Source: Halosimplex salinum (GTDB taxonomy: Archaea; Halobacteriota; Halobacteria; Halobacteriales; Haloarculaceae). From it: a stretch of DNA of 64,000 nucleotides. The position numbers were made by a program, and so were the translations under genes. The stretch is taken from the NCBI RefSeq assembly GCF_003730195.1, contig NZ_QWGG01000006.1:1-64000 (forward strand), written 5' to 3'. Of the stretch, positions 16,296 to 24,891 are shown one piece after another. Under the pieces are notes generated by a model that did no database searches, was not told where the DNA came from, and saw only the letters and a program-made list of their open reading frames with translations. Numbering within the stretch: the first letter of the stretch is position 1; every line of letters begins with the position of its first letter.

Positions 16296-16565
16296 ATGAC
16301 CGAGACACTCTCCGATGAGTACCCGGAGGCCGCCCCGTACATCCAGCAAGCCATCGATGAGCACGGTGAAGACTGGGTGCTTGAACACTACTACGAGCAA
16401 CTCTATCTGCTGGGACGGGTGATGGAGATGCCTGAAAAGGACGAGCTCCCTTTCTACGATCCGGACGAGCACGACACGATGACGGAGGAAGAACGAGTGG
16501 AGATGTACCAAGCGTGGGCTGAATACCGGGAGAATCTTCGTACCGGAACGAAACCTGACGAGTAA
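16296..16565 (+). CDS. small acidic hypothetical protein
   Basis: An 89-aa, mostly helical and very acidic protein (QQAIDEHGEDWVLEHYYEQL, then EERVEMYQAWAEYREN). No family recognised. It lies 43 nt upstream of the ADP-ribosylglycohydrolase and in the same direction, so the two are probably co-expressed. Confidence 0.5.
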   Translation: MTETLSDEYPEAAPYIQQAIDEHGEDWVLEHYYEQLYLLGRVMEMPEKDELPFYDPDEHDTMTEEERVEMYQAWAEYRENLRTGTKPDE

Positions 16566-16608
16566 CTACCTCCCTACATTTTTCTCAGCGGTAGTTCTTG
16601 AGTGACGT

Positions 16609-17517
16609 ATGGATTTGGATCGGGCGCGTGGGGTGCTACTTGGGCTAGCGTGCGGGGACGCGCTTGGCCGGCCAGTCGAGTTTGCGTCTACCTCAGCAAT
16701 CAGTGCTGAACACGGACGGCTCGACGAGATGATCGGGCACGGTACGTGGAACCAGCCCGCCGGGACGATCACCGACGACACCGAGCAAGCGCTGTGTATC
16801 GCACGAAGTCTTGTCGAACACCAAACCTTCGATCCGGCGGATGTCGCTGACCGGTTCGTTGCGTGGTACGAGAGTGGCCCCTTCGACATTGGAGGGATGA
16901 CGAGGCGGGCGCTCACCCGGCTCAAACGCGGCGACACGTGGGATGAGGCGGGCCAGCAGGTCTGGGAGCAAAGTCAGGAAGGGCAGAACGCGGGCAACGG
17001 GAGTGTGATGCGGTGTCCGCCGCTCGCCATTCCGTACGCGAGTGACTGGGATCGGCTTGTCGAGGTGAGTCGGCAGTCCTCGCAGATCACGCACGCTGAC
17101 CCGCGATGTACTGATGGCTGTGCGATTCTGAATCTCACAGTGGCTGGTCTGCTCGAAGACGTGGACACGCCGTTGCAGGACGCGCTTGAGTACGTCGGTG
17201 CGGACGCGCCTGATGAGCTCGTGATGGCACTCCGACAGCTCGCGCGTGGTGACTCACCCAGCAAGCTGGAGACGTCGGGATACGCCGTGCATTCGTTGCA
17301 GACGGCACTTCACGACGGGTTATTCGCGGACAGTGCCGAGGACGCGATTGTGACGGCGGTGAATCGTGGCGGTGATACGGATACGATTGGGGCGATTGCA
17401 GGTGCAGTCGCTGGGGCGCGGTTCGGGGCGTCACAGCTTCCGGATCGATGGCTGAGTGCTATCGACGAGACCGACGAACTCGAAACGCTGGCTGAGCGAC
17501 TCGTGGAGGTGGCGTGA
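16609..17517 (+). CDS. ADP-ribosylglycohydrolase family protein (DraG/ARH-like)
   Basis: A 302-aa protein of normal family length. Metal-site motifs are in place: GDALG (16-20), GTITDDTEQ (52-60, T55-D56-D57), NGSVMR near 128 and NRGGDTDTIGAIAGA near 252-266. These enzymes remove ADP-ribose from arginine, or hydrolyse related ADP-ribose compounds, using a two-metal centre. In a defence island it may reverse a toxin-type modification or act on a signalling molecule. Its stop overlaps the next start (TGATG), so it is coupled to the HAD-HEAT protein. Confidence 0.85.
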   Translation: MDLDRARGVLLGLACGDALGRPVEFASTSAISAEHGRLDEMIGHGTWNQPAGTITDDTEQALCIARSLVEHQTFDPADVADRFVAWYESGPFDIGGMTRRALTRLKRGDTWDEAGQQVWEQSQEGQNAGNGSVMRCPPLAIPYASDWDRLVEVSRQSSQITHADPRCTDGCAILNLTVAGLLEDVDTPLQDALEYVGADAPDELVMALRQLARGDSPSKLETSGYAVHSLQTALHDGLFADSAEDAIVTAVNRGGDTDTIGAIAGAVAGARFGASQLPDRWLSAIDETDELETLAERLVEVA

Positions 17518-19238
17518 TGTACGTGTTGGCGTTCGACCGAGACTGGACGGTGGACCTGAATCCGCATCCTCGATGGGAGGCGGTGCCGTTGGAGTGGGTG
17601 CGGTACTGGGCACACGAGGCCGGTCACGAAGTCTGGGCGATTGGGAATCAGGACCTCGTCGAGGACGCTGACATTGCGGGCACGGTAGAGTCGATTCGGC
17701 GGCGTGACGGACACGTCGATGCGCTCGGCGAACAGGACGAGTACGGGTACTACGAGTGGTGGCCTGAACGTGAAGAACGCCTCCGGATTCTCTTGGAGTT
17801 GTTCCCGAACGCCGAGGGGTACATCGCCGTTGATGATCTCGATTTGGGGCACGTTGATGGCTGGGAGCACTTCCACGCGTGGAACTTCGTCGAGTATGTC
17901 CGACAAGGCGAACTCGGTCTGTCAGCACCGCCCTCAACTGGTTTGAGTCCGGATGGCGGGTTTGAATCCGGTGACGCAGTTCGGGAGGTCCTTGCCGACG
18001 GGTACGTGTTCGAACTCACACACCGGACGGACGGTGAACAGAAGACGCATCTCGTCACGCATTTCGAACCGGATCGCCCGTCGATGACGCCGTTGAAAGG
18101 CCCGCCAGCGTTCTGGTTCGAGACTGTCGGGAACGACGAGCGGTTCTCCGTTCGGCTCCCCGAGATTGAAGCGTTGCAGCCGGTCCCGTACGACCGCCTC
18201 GCTGACCCACTCGCGGGGGCCGCGTTCGCAGCGGTGCGAAAGCAACTCGAAGAGGACCCTGCGTCGGTAGATGAGGAACTGCTCCGGACGATGCTGTCTG
18301 ATGCGGCAGCGGACGCGGCGAGCGTGGATCGCCGTAAAGCACTCCGTCTGGCGATGACTGCAGTGAAACACTGTGACGATTCTCGGGAGGTCGCTGTCGA
18401 TGCAACGTTCGACCTACTTGCTGACGAGCCGTCGGCGCTCGACCGAGCGGCGCTCCAAGCACTTCACGAAGCCGCGACGGACGACCCAACGGTGCTGAAA
18501 GATCACGTTGGTGACCTTTCGGCGTATGCGAGTCAGGACTCGATGTACCAGGCTGCTGCGACGCACTGTTTGATGGAGTTGGCGGAAGCTGACCCGACCA
18601 GAGTCCTCGACGCTGTCCCTGCCTTGGAAGCGGCGGCGACGGCAGAGACGGAGGCGACACAGAGTTACGCGGTGTACGCTCTTTCCAGTATCGCAGCCAA
18701 GTATCCTGAAGAGGTGTTCCCAGCGAGAGACGCCTTGATCGAGGCAATGCAGAATGAAGATGAGACGACGCAGACGAACGCGTTAGCGGCGCTCGGGAAG
18801 ATCGCGTCGAACTACCCGGATGCCGCAGAACCCATCGTGGACGAGCTGGTGCCGTTGTTGGACGACGACGCGAAACGCGTTCGAAACAATGCGGTCGGAT
18901 TGCTCGGTGACCTCGCGCAAGAATACCCACCGATCGTGATTGAGTATGCTGATCGGATTGCTTCGCGGTTGGATGACAACAATATTCAGGCGCGTGTGAA
19001 CGCGTCGATTGCACTCCAGCGAGCAGGTGAGGCAGATCCTGCTGCGATTCGAGCACAACAGAATCGGTTAGAGGCTGCGTTGGAGGATCCGAGTCCGGAA
19101 GTCCGGGCGAATGTGTGCTCGCTGATTGGGAATGCGAACGTTAGCGTGCCTATCGAGACGCTTGAAGAAGTGAAAGAGAACGATCTAGACGAGACAGTGC
19201 GTGACCGAGCGGCATGGGCGATCTCACGGCTAAACTAA
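17517..19238 (+). CDS. HAD-like domain fused to HEAT repeats
   Basis: A 573-aa protein. Residues 1-140 resemble a HAD phosphatase core (VLAFDRDWT, nucleophile pair D7/D9, and later YIAVDDLDLGHVDGW as the acidic loop). Residues 140-230 are of unknown fold. From about 250 to the end there are helical HEAT-like repeats (for example DALIEAMQNEDETTQTNALAAL in halves, and VRNNAVGLLGDLAQEYP). HEAT repeats usually bind proteins or nucleic acid. ATG 17517 is preferred over GTG 17514. Coupling to the ADP-ribosylglycohydrolase suggests a joint role in ADP-ribose or phosphate chemistry. I do not know a named family with this exact architecture. Confidence 0.62.
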   Translation: MYVLAFDRDWTVDLNPHPRWEAVPLEWVRYWAHEAGHEVWAIGNQDLVEDADIAGTVESIRRRDGHVDALGEQDEYGYYEWWPEREERLRILLELFPNAEGYIAVDDLDLGHVDGWEHFHAWNFVEYVRQGELGLSAPPSTGLSPDGGFESGDAVREVLADGYVFELTHRTDGEQKTHLVTHFEPDRPSMTPLKGPPAFWFETVGNDERFSVRLPEIEALQPVPYDRLADPLAGAAFAAVRKQLEEDPASVDEELLRTMLSDAAADAASVDRRKALRLAMTAVKHCDDSREVAVDATFDLLADEPSALDRAALQALHEAATDDPTVLKDHVGDLSAYASQDSMYQAAATHCLMELAEADPTRVLDAVPALEAAATAETEATQSYAVYALSSIAAKYPEEVFPARDALIEAMQNEDETTQTNALAALGKIASNYPDAAEPIVDELVPLLDDDAKRVRNNAVGLLGDLAQEYPPIVIEYADRIASRLDDNNIQARVNASIALQRAGEADPAAIRAQQNRLEAALEDPSPEVRANVCSLIGNANVSVPIETLEEVKENDLDETVRDRAAWAISRLN

Positions 19239-19366
19239 GATACATGATGATTGGGGTCAGGAGGCGTACTGGAGTTGAGTAGGGTGGCGAGGGATCACGT
19301 TTGGTCAAGGACGAGTGCCGACCGATTCGGGTAGTAATAGTCGGTTCATCAGGGCGGCTAGCGAAC

Positions 19367-19744
19367 CTACCCATACACGTCAGCATGGACGCCTCGGAGC
19401 GTCTCCATCATCTTCGGGACCTGGTCTTCACTGGCGTTGAATTCGTAGAGCGCTTCCTCGCCTTCTTTCCAGTCAATCCGCGAGGCCTCATCCTGTAGAA
19501 TTGCTTCACGCTTATCGCCAGGTAGGTCAATCAGGATTTCACCCCACTCTAGGCTCACACCCGTTTCCGAGAGGTTCACATCGAACTCCGCGTCGAACGT
19601 CTCGCCCTGAAATTCGACCGGATGCTCGATCAGCAGCCAACAAATATCTCCGAGGTGAGGGTCTGGAAGTGGCTCCGTCCCTAAGTCTGCTGCGACCTGC
19701 TCACAGAACTCATTCAGTTTACCGTCGTCAGGAACATCGGACAT
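19367..19744 (-). CDS. hypothetical protein
   Basis: A 125-aa acidic protein starting MSDVPDDGK; an in-frame start 30 nt upstream adds only non-acidic residues and is rejected. Beta-rich centre (WLLIEHPVEFQGETFDAEFDV, in two strands) and a C-terminal helix. No motif recognised. It lies convergent to the HAD-HEAT gene and downstream of the PIN nuclease on the same strand. Confidence 0.5.
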   Translation of the reverse strand: MSDVPDDGKLNEFCEQVAADLGTEPLPDPHLGDICWLLIEHPVEFQGETFDAEFDVNLSETGVSLEWGEILIDLPGDKREAILQDEASRIDWKEGEEALYEFNASEDQVPKMMETLRGVHADVYG

Positions 19745-19820
19745 GCGTCTGGCTTCTGATGGTGCTAATATCAATATACTTGCTGAACTCTACGATCCGC
19801 TGTCCGGTCGCACCTTCCCG

Positions 19821-20858
19821 TCAATAGGTTGCGTCAAGAATAGCGAGATCCCGTTCTAATTGAGGTTCGACTTTGGGGCTCCGACAGTCGATGTCGAGTT
19901 GCTCGTGTTGCCAGTGTCGACCGTCCTTCGCATTCCAAACCCCGTAGACGGTGACTTTCGGGAGCCGAATGACACCAAAGAGGATTGCAAGGTAGTACAG
20001 TAATTCAGCTGCCTGCGTCCATGTTCCCGTGGATTTCCGAGGGATGTCTATCGGGTAATCGATGTGCTGTGCTGGGACGCCAGCGTTGATGCTTCTGTCG
20101 ACGAACCCGTGATCGTTGCTGAGTAACACCGCTTGCTTTCGACTGTTCTGGTTGAATTCTTGATAGGCAGCGACGATTGCTTCGTCACCGGTGTCGCACT
20201 CTATGACATCGACGGTTCGGTTGGTTCTCAAGCGACGGTACTCGTAGAGGCCGAGGAACCCTTCCCGGTTGGATCCGGCAGGCTGGTTGTCGAGACGTGT
20301 AAACACCTCGCCGAAGGCTTCGGTCAGCTCGTGTGTATTGTACTGCTTGTAATGCCAGTCCAACTCTTCTTTGACGCCAGTTGCGAGTGCGTACCCGTTG
20401 GTTGGTCGTCGATCCCGGTCGTCCGTGGCTCCTGTTTCACTGTCGATGCCCAGAATTTCGGGGAGTCTCCAGGCTATGATGTTGGCATCTAACCCGAGTA
20501 CGACAGGGTCGTGTCCGGCTTCGAGATCGGCATAGCCGTGTCGTTGGATGAATTCGCCGACATCGTCGTGGTTGGCGAGTTGAACATGGCCGCTAGCGAC
20601 TGCTATGCGGGTGTACGTCTCAGCATCCGGCAAGTCTTCGTAGGCGGGCTGACCGTGCTTTGCAGGGATCGTTTCACGATTGTCCTGGTACGTCATCGTG
20701 CCCTGCGTGAACTGGACCGTGGCTTGTCCATCGTCCTCCAGTTCAATTCGGACGAGTTCGCCGATGTCCTCGCAGGGATGCGTGACAGGGATCGATTTGA
20801 CGTCCTGATCGTACAAGGCGTTCAGCAGGACCATCAGGCGACGACGCTCGATCTGCAT
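19821..20858 (-). CDS. PIN-domain ribonuclease paired with a CARF protein
   Basis: A 345-aa protein. Residues about 118-275 form a PIN-like nuclease: LGLDANII (D124, N126), GVKEEL (E164/E165), CDTGDEAIVAA (D225/E226) and LLSNDHGF (D249), the ordered acidic residues of VapC-type RNases. The first 110 residues are a separate beta-rich domain and the last 70 another, both unassigned. ATG 20858 overlaps the stop of the CARF gene (TAATG), with GGAGGTG 5 nt before. Close coupling to a nucleotide-sensing CARF domain suggests an RNase switched on by a cyclic oligonucleotide or related ligand. The catalytic residues are seen; the activation model is inferred. Confidence 0.72.
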   Translation of the reverse strand: MQIERRRLMVLLNALYDQDVKSIPVTHPCEDIGELVRIELEDDGQATVQFTQGTMTYQDNRETIPAKHGQPAYEDLPDAETYTRIAVASGHVQLANHDDVGEFIQRHGYADLEAGHDPVVLGLDANIIAWRLPEILGIDSETGATDDRDRRPTNGYALATGVKEELDWHYKQYNTHELTEAFGEVFTRLDNQPAGSNREGFLGLYEYRRLRTNRTVDVIECDTGDEAIVAAYQEFNQNSRKQAVLLSNDHGFVDRSINAGVPAQHIDYPIDIPRKSTGTWTQAAELLYYLAILFGVIRLPKVTVYGVWNAKDGRHWQHEQLDIDCRSPKVEPQLERDLAILDATY

Positions 20859-21328
20859 TACAGCACCTCCTTAAAGTCGATCAAGTCGGTCGCGGTTCGC
20901 GGGATTTCAACGTAGAATTGCCCGTAATATCCTCCTGCTTTCCGGTGGAAATAGAAGACGTGGTCGGCGTCAAATTTGAACCCGGCCTGGAACGCGATGG
21001 CAGACATGAATTTTCGTCCAGGAGTGACGTCGACAGCAACCGTATCGCCATTCTCCCGAGCTGTTTCGATAGTAGACCGGTAGAACTCGATGATACCACG
21101 GAAGTCTGTTTCGTGATCTAAATTGTGCACAGAGACGTCGGCGTCTCCACCGTACGCCTCTATGATGACTTCGAACCGGTCGGTGGCGTCTGAGACAGGA
21201 TTAGCAACTCCTGGATTCGAAAGCACCCATAGTTCCTCCGGGACAAATCCACGGTCGCAGGCGGCCATCAGTGGATTCAAAATTCCCGGCATGGTGGGAG
21301 TGCCATTGGTCACCCAGATACGAGCCAT
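20858..21328 (-). CDS. stand-alone CARF-domain protein
   Basis: A 156-aa Rossmann-like protein consisting of one CARF domain. The first strand and loop are RIWVTNGTPTMPG (3-15), like the N-terminal ligand loop of Csx1/Csm6/Can-type sensors, and the diagnostic motif VDVTPGRKFMSA lies at 99-110, matching the usual D-x-T-x-G-x-K-x-M pattern. CARF domains bind cyclic oligoadenylates produced by type III CRISPR Cas10. No effector domain is fused; the downstream overlapping PIN gene fills that role. No Cas10 is in the window, so the signal source is unknown. Confidence 0.75.
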   Translation of the reverse strand: MARIWVTNGTPTMPGILNPLMAACDRGFVPEELWVLSNPGVANPVSDATDRFEVIIEAYGGDADVSVHNLDHETDFRGIIEFYRSTIETARENGDTVAVDVTPGRKFMSAIAFQAGFKFDADHVFYFHRKAGGYYGQFYVEIPRTATDLIDFKEVL

Positions 21329-21424
21329 TAGTTATTGAGAGTCATTCCACTGTCAATAGTGTTCGCGTGTTCCGACGCAATACCTTCTCTCCTTGGGTGA
21401 CAGCAGTGAGCGTCGGGACCCCGG

Positions 21425-21628
21425 GTGTTGGAGAACCCGCCGGACCTCGGCGCGGCTTGGGCTTTGCTCTCCGTTGCCCTCGCCTGGATCGGGTCGCCGA
21501 ATGCGGTGGTGACGGCCGCGGAGACAGGAGCATTCGTCACGGTGCCGACGGTGGGATATCTCTACGACGTGTGGGCAGAGCGCCGCGAGCGCCGGCAAAC
21601 CTCGCGGCAACTCGGTCCGGGTCGTTGA
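21425..21628 (+). CDS. possible small membrane protein
   Basis: A 67-aa reading frame starting at GTG 21425, with a hydrophobic stretch (WALLSVALAWIG, then AETGAFVTVPTVGYLYDVWAE) and a basic tail RRERRQTSR, consistent with one or two membrane spans. It lies in an otherwise empty 300-nt spacer of higher GC than the adjacent genes and has no clear ribosome-binding site. It may be a real small protein or a chance frame. Confidence 0.35.
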   Translation: MLENPPDLGAAWALLSVALAWIGSPNAVVTAAETGAFVTVPTVGYLYDVWAERRERRQTSRQLGPGR

Positions 21629-22720
21629 TCAGGATAGGCGCTCGATTTTTTCCTTGTCAGCGTCGGTGAGTAGGTCGATATTGTGTTCATCCCCGATATC
21701 ACCGATGTTCTGCAGTAGTTCGAGCGCCATCTCCTCGTTGCCTTCTTTCAGGTGGTATTTCGCTTGCTTCCGCTGGACCTTTGCAACCCCTTTCTGGCCG
21801 TCCCGCCAAGAGAGGACGTCGAAGTAGTACTCTTTCGCCTTGTTGAGGTGTGACCACCACCGGTCGGTGTCGCCCTCTTCCTTCCGGAGTTCGCTTGCCC
21901 GGTTCCAGTAAGAATCGGCGAGATCGCGGGCAACACGTTTCTTCTCGTTTTCGTCCTCGACCAGTTCGTAAGCCGCTTCCAGTAACTCGACAGCTTCTGC
22001 AGGATCCGCATCTTTGCGTTCTTCCAGCAGATCTTCGAACCGTTCGGCGTTGTCTAGTTCTTCGCTCCGCCACACCGTTTCGCCGTCGGGGGAGATCCCG
22101 CGGTATCGTTCATCGCCATCAAGGATGTACAGGACGTGCTCGCCATCGATGTATCCGAATTCCTGTGCGGGTGCGTTGTAATCGGATTCATGCCGGGCGG
22201 CGAGCTCGCCGCGTTCCAGGTCAAAGAGATAGACTGCGCGGTCGGGGTTGTGGGTCGACGTTGACGCGTACCGGCCATCGTCTGCAATCGCGCACTCCCA
22301 GATATTGGCTTCAAACTCGTGTTCGATGATAATCTCACCGGAACCGTCGACCACGGCGAACTCTCCACCGAGCTCCTGATCGTCGGCCGGCCCGATATCG
22401 GTGACTGCGATCACACCCGTGTTTGCCACCGCGACGTTCTCCGGCCGCGTGACGGTGATCGCGTAGTGTGTCTGTCCGTCTGCATCGAGAAGGACGACAG
22501 GTGATTTATCGGTCACCGCGGATCGAGCGTATAGACACGTCCAATCACCGTTTGGCGAATGTTCCTGTTCGAAGGTGACGCGTTCCCCCTGGTAGGTGCC
22601 GTGAACGAACCCGGTTCCAGACGTATCGTCGATCACCAGGTCCGGCTGAGATTCCTGTGGAGGCTCGGCTTCTTGCCCGGAATCGCTTCCACGGTCGAAA
22701 ATCTTGTCGAGTAGTCCCAT
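21629..22720 (-). CDS. beta-propeller-like protein with C-terminal TPR-like helices
   Basis: A 363-aa soluble protein. Residues about 25-215 have repeated strand pairs typical of a WD40/PQQ-type propeller (VVLLDADGQTHYAITVTRPE and AVVDGSGEIIIEHEFEA are examples). Residues 220-360 are helical, TPR-like (AVELLEAAYELVEDENEKK; HLNKAKEYYFDVLSWRD). Such proteins are scaffolds rather than enzymes. It diverges from the nuclease at 22849, and its start MGLLDKIFDRG is preferred. No named family recognised. Confidence 0.5.
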   Translation of the reverse strand: MGLLDKIFDRGSDSGQEAEPPQESQPDLVIDDTSGTGFVHGTYQGERVTFEQEHSPNGDWTCLYARSAVTDKSPVVLLDADGQTHYAITVTRPENVAVANTGVIAVTDIGPADDQELGGEFAVVDGSGEIIIEHEFEANIWECAIADDGRYASTSTHNPDRAVYLFDLERGELAARHESDYNAPAQEFGYIDGEHVLYILDGDERYRGISPDGETVWRSEELDNAERFEDLLEERKDADPAEAVELLEAAYELVEDENEKKRVARDLADSYWNRASELRKEEGDTDRWWSHLNKAKEYYFDVLSWRDGQKGVAKVQRKQAKYHLKEGNEEMALELLQNIGDIGDEHNIDLLTDADKEKIERLS

Positions 22721-22815
22721 GGGAAATAGATCATGTGATGAGGATTAAAGATTGGTGTGCGGCGAATAGGCGGTATGTGAACATAAGTAAGCTCCAAATG
22801 AGATATGGATTTTAG

Positions 22816-22852
22816 ACATAGGTGGGTGTTAGTCTCTGACAATCACCTATGT
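22816..22852. promoter_or_regulatory. inverted repeat overlapping the 22849 start codon
   Basis: ACATAGGTG (22816-22824) and CACCTATGT (22844-22852) are perfect complements 19 nt apart; the ATG of the nuclease gene (22849-22851) lies inside the right arm. It could be an operator for a repressor, or in the RNA a stem that hides the start codon if the transcript begins upstream of 22816. Confidence 0.45.
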
Positions 22853-24012
22853 CGGAAGGTCCTATTGTCGTTGATCCCGGCCGTGAAAATCGGCAGGACA
22901 AACTGCCATATCCGATTGTACAGTACCCCGCACACTACGGTGTGTTCATCGGCTTCAAACCAGAGCCAGAGGGTTGTCTTCATTTCTGCAGCTGTGCGAA
23001 GGACGCCATCCGGAATTACATCCGGAATGAAATGGAGAATCCAGCTGTCTCTGGCCGCACACCAACGGTTGAGAACATTCTCACCCGGAAGTTCCCCGAG
23101 GACGCCCTCGACCAGGTCCAGGACGTGGGTCTCGACTCACCGGACGCTACCGTCAATGAACTCAACTTTGCCGACCAGCTCTGCCACCGCTGCAATGGTG
23201 TCGTCCCCGAATATCGGTACTGCCACGAGATGTACGGCACCGTCTTCATGCAGAAACACGGCTGGTACGTTAATCAGCAACAGTACGAATACGGTGTCTG
23301 CGGCGGGAACGACTATCTACACGACGTCCTCCCCGAAGATATCGCCGACATCGTGGACGATGGCTTCCGCGACCGGATCGAGCGATACGAACACCTCCGG
23401 GAGAAGAAATGGGAGAACGAACGGGAGATCCGAGAGGAGAAAGAACAAGCGATTGACAAAGTCCGCGATGAATTGCCTGACGATATCGACCGGGAAGAGC
23501 GGTATTGCCGGATCCGCGAAGTCCGGGAACCCTACGAAGAGATGGAACCACTCCCGCAATGCGAAACCGAGGAATTCGACGAGCTGCAGGAGCAGATCCA
23601 AGCGGAGCACAAAGAGATCATGGACACTGTCGAGAACGAGGTCCGACAGGCGTTCGGCCACTACAAGAAGGGCAACCGGTGGACCAGCGAAACCATCCTC
23701 TACCAGATCGTGGAATCAAACTATCCGGAGCACACAATCGAGCGTCACTACCGGCCGGCCTTCCTCGACGGACTTGAACTGGATATCTTCTTGGAAGAGG
23801 CCAGGGTCGGGATTGAATACCAGGGCATTCAGCACTACGAGGCCGTTGATCATTGGGGTGGCGAAGAAGGCCTCAAACAGCGGCAGGAGCGCGACCAGAA
23901 AAAGATGGAGCTGTGCAACGAGCACGATATCGAACTGGTGTGCATCCGGCACGACCAGGAACTGACGGACGCACTTATCGACCGGAAAATCGACCCGCTG
24001 ATCGAGCAGTGA
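22849..24012 (+). CDS. Vsr/PD-(D/E)XK-like endonuclease with Cys-rich N-terminal region
   Basis: A 387-aa protein. The last 90 residues read LDGLELDIFLEEARVGIEYQG in two halves and then IQHY, the D-x10-ExQ pattern of the Vsr-related nuclease fold (D313-region Asp, E/Q of IEYQ), followed by a helix with KQRQERDQKKMELC and the strand IELVCIRHDQ, as in Vsr-type enzymes. The N-terminus has clustered Cys (CLHFCSC; LCHRCN; C near CHEM), probably a zinc module. A long charged coiled coil (about 185-275) joins the two. DNA mismatch or modified-DNA cleavage is plausible. It diverges from the propeller/TPR gene. Confidence 0.6.
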   Translation: MSEGPIVVDPGRENRQDKLPYPIVQYPAHYGVFIGFKPEPEGCLHFCSCAKDAIRNYIRNEMENPAVSGRTPTVENILTRKFPEDALDQVQDVGLDSPDATVNELNFADQLCHRCNGVVPEYRYCHEMYGTVFMQKHGWYVNQQQYEYGVCGGNDYLHDVLPEDIADIVDDGFRDRIERYEHLREKKWENEREIREEKEQAIDKVRDELPDDIDREERYCRIREVREPYEEMEPLPQCETEEFDELQEQIQAEHKEIMDTVENEVRQAFGHYKKGNRWTSETILYQIVESNYPEHTIERHYRPAFLDGLELDIFLEEARVGIEYQGIQHYEAVDHWGGEEGLKQRQERDQKKMELCNEHDIELVCIRHDQELTDALIDRKIDPLIEQ

Positions 24013-24027
24013 TGGCAGCGTGTGGTG

Positions 24028-24891
24028 TCAGGCGGTGGCCGACCCTTCCGCAGAGGACCGCCGACGCCGGTACCGAAGACTACCGGCGACCGCCATCCCG
24101 AACAGGATCCCGGCGCCGTGTGCCACGATATTGGTCAACCCACCGCCGGACGTGATATCGGATGGGAGCGACGCGGCGAATCCTAAGACGCTGACCAGGA
24201 TCGCCACCACGAGCACTAGACTCAACCGGCCGTTCGCCTCACCCCAGTCGGACAGTTCAGTGGCCGATGCCACGTACTCGGTTCGTGTACCGGCAAACAT
24301 ACCGACGATGATGAGCAGACCCATTACGATGGCCACGATCCGGCCGGTCAGGACGCCGAGCCCCAGCATCATGTACCCGAAGTAGAGGCCCATCGACAGC
24401 ATGGCCACCGGTTCCTCCTGTTTCTGTGCGAACGTGTAGAGGATGGACATGAGCAGGAACCCGGCCAGCGCCCCGACAACGCCGGAGAACCCGCGATCGT
24501 TCTGGAGCTCAAGGTCTAGGATTTCGTAGAATGCGATGTAGCTGCTGGCGCTGATGATGAACGGTCCGACGGCGAAGATGATGGCCAGGCCTGTCCAGAA
24601 TCGGCGTTCCATGCCGCGGTAGATGTGGAGGATCCAGCAGGGGACCACCAGGAGCAGGTAGCCGACGGTGTTGCCTATCAGGTGGCCGTCGCCGGGGCGG
24701 TGGTCGTGGACGAGGGCGTTCGTCCAGAAGTTGTAGAGGCGTGGATTTGTGTGGTCGAGGGCCAGGGATTGCTGGAAGGAGAGGGAGGTGCCGTAGTAGA
24801 TGACTGCCAGTAAAGCGGGGATTGCCAGGAGGACGAGCGTTTTGAGGTGGCCCCTGGCGGTTATCTGCGGTGTCTTTGGCAGATTCATCAC
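24028..24891 (-). CDS. rhomboid-family intramembrane serine protease
   Basis: A 287-aa protein with six or seven membrane segments. Rhomboid landmarks are present: HLIGNTVGYLL in an early helix (conserved HxxxN), GFSGVVGAL with the catalytic serine (GxSG, near residue 135) and NIVAHGAGILFG with the catalytic histidine near 263. It cuts other membrane proteins within the bilayer. The Arg-rich cytoplasmic tail (RYRRRRSS) is positive-inside. It is convergent with the Vsr-like nuclease 16 nt away. No direct link to the defence genes is visible. Confidence 0.85.
   Translation of the reverse strand: MMNLPKTPQITARGHLKTLVLLAIPALLAVIYYGTSLSFQQSLALDHTNPRLYNFWTNALVHDHRPGDGHLIGNTVGYLLLVVPCWILHIYRGMERRFWTGLAIIFAVGPFIISASSYIAFYEILDLELQNDRGFSGVVGALAGFLLMSILYTFAQKQEEPVAMLSMGLYFGYMMLGLGVLTGRIVAIVMGLLIIVGMFAGTRTEYVASATELSDWGEANGRLSLVLVVAILVSVLGFAASLPSDITSGGGLTNIVAHGAGILFGMAVAGSLRYRRRRSSAEGSATA

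Noticed and set aside
8228-21455. Similarity between the segments at 8228-8262 and 21420-21445 (VLExP...LG in translation)
   Set aside because: Only about 15 bases agree with gaps and the contexts differ; not enough for a repeat family.
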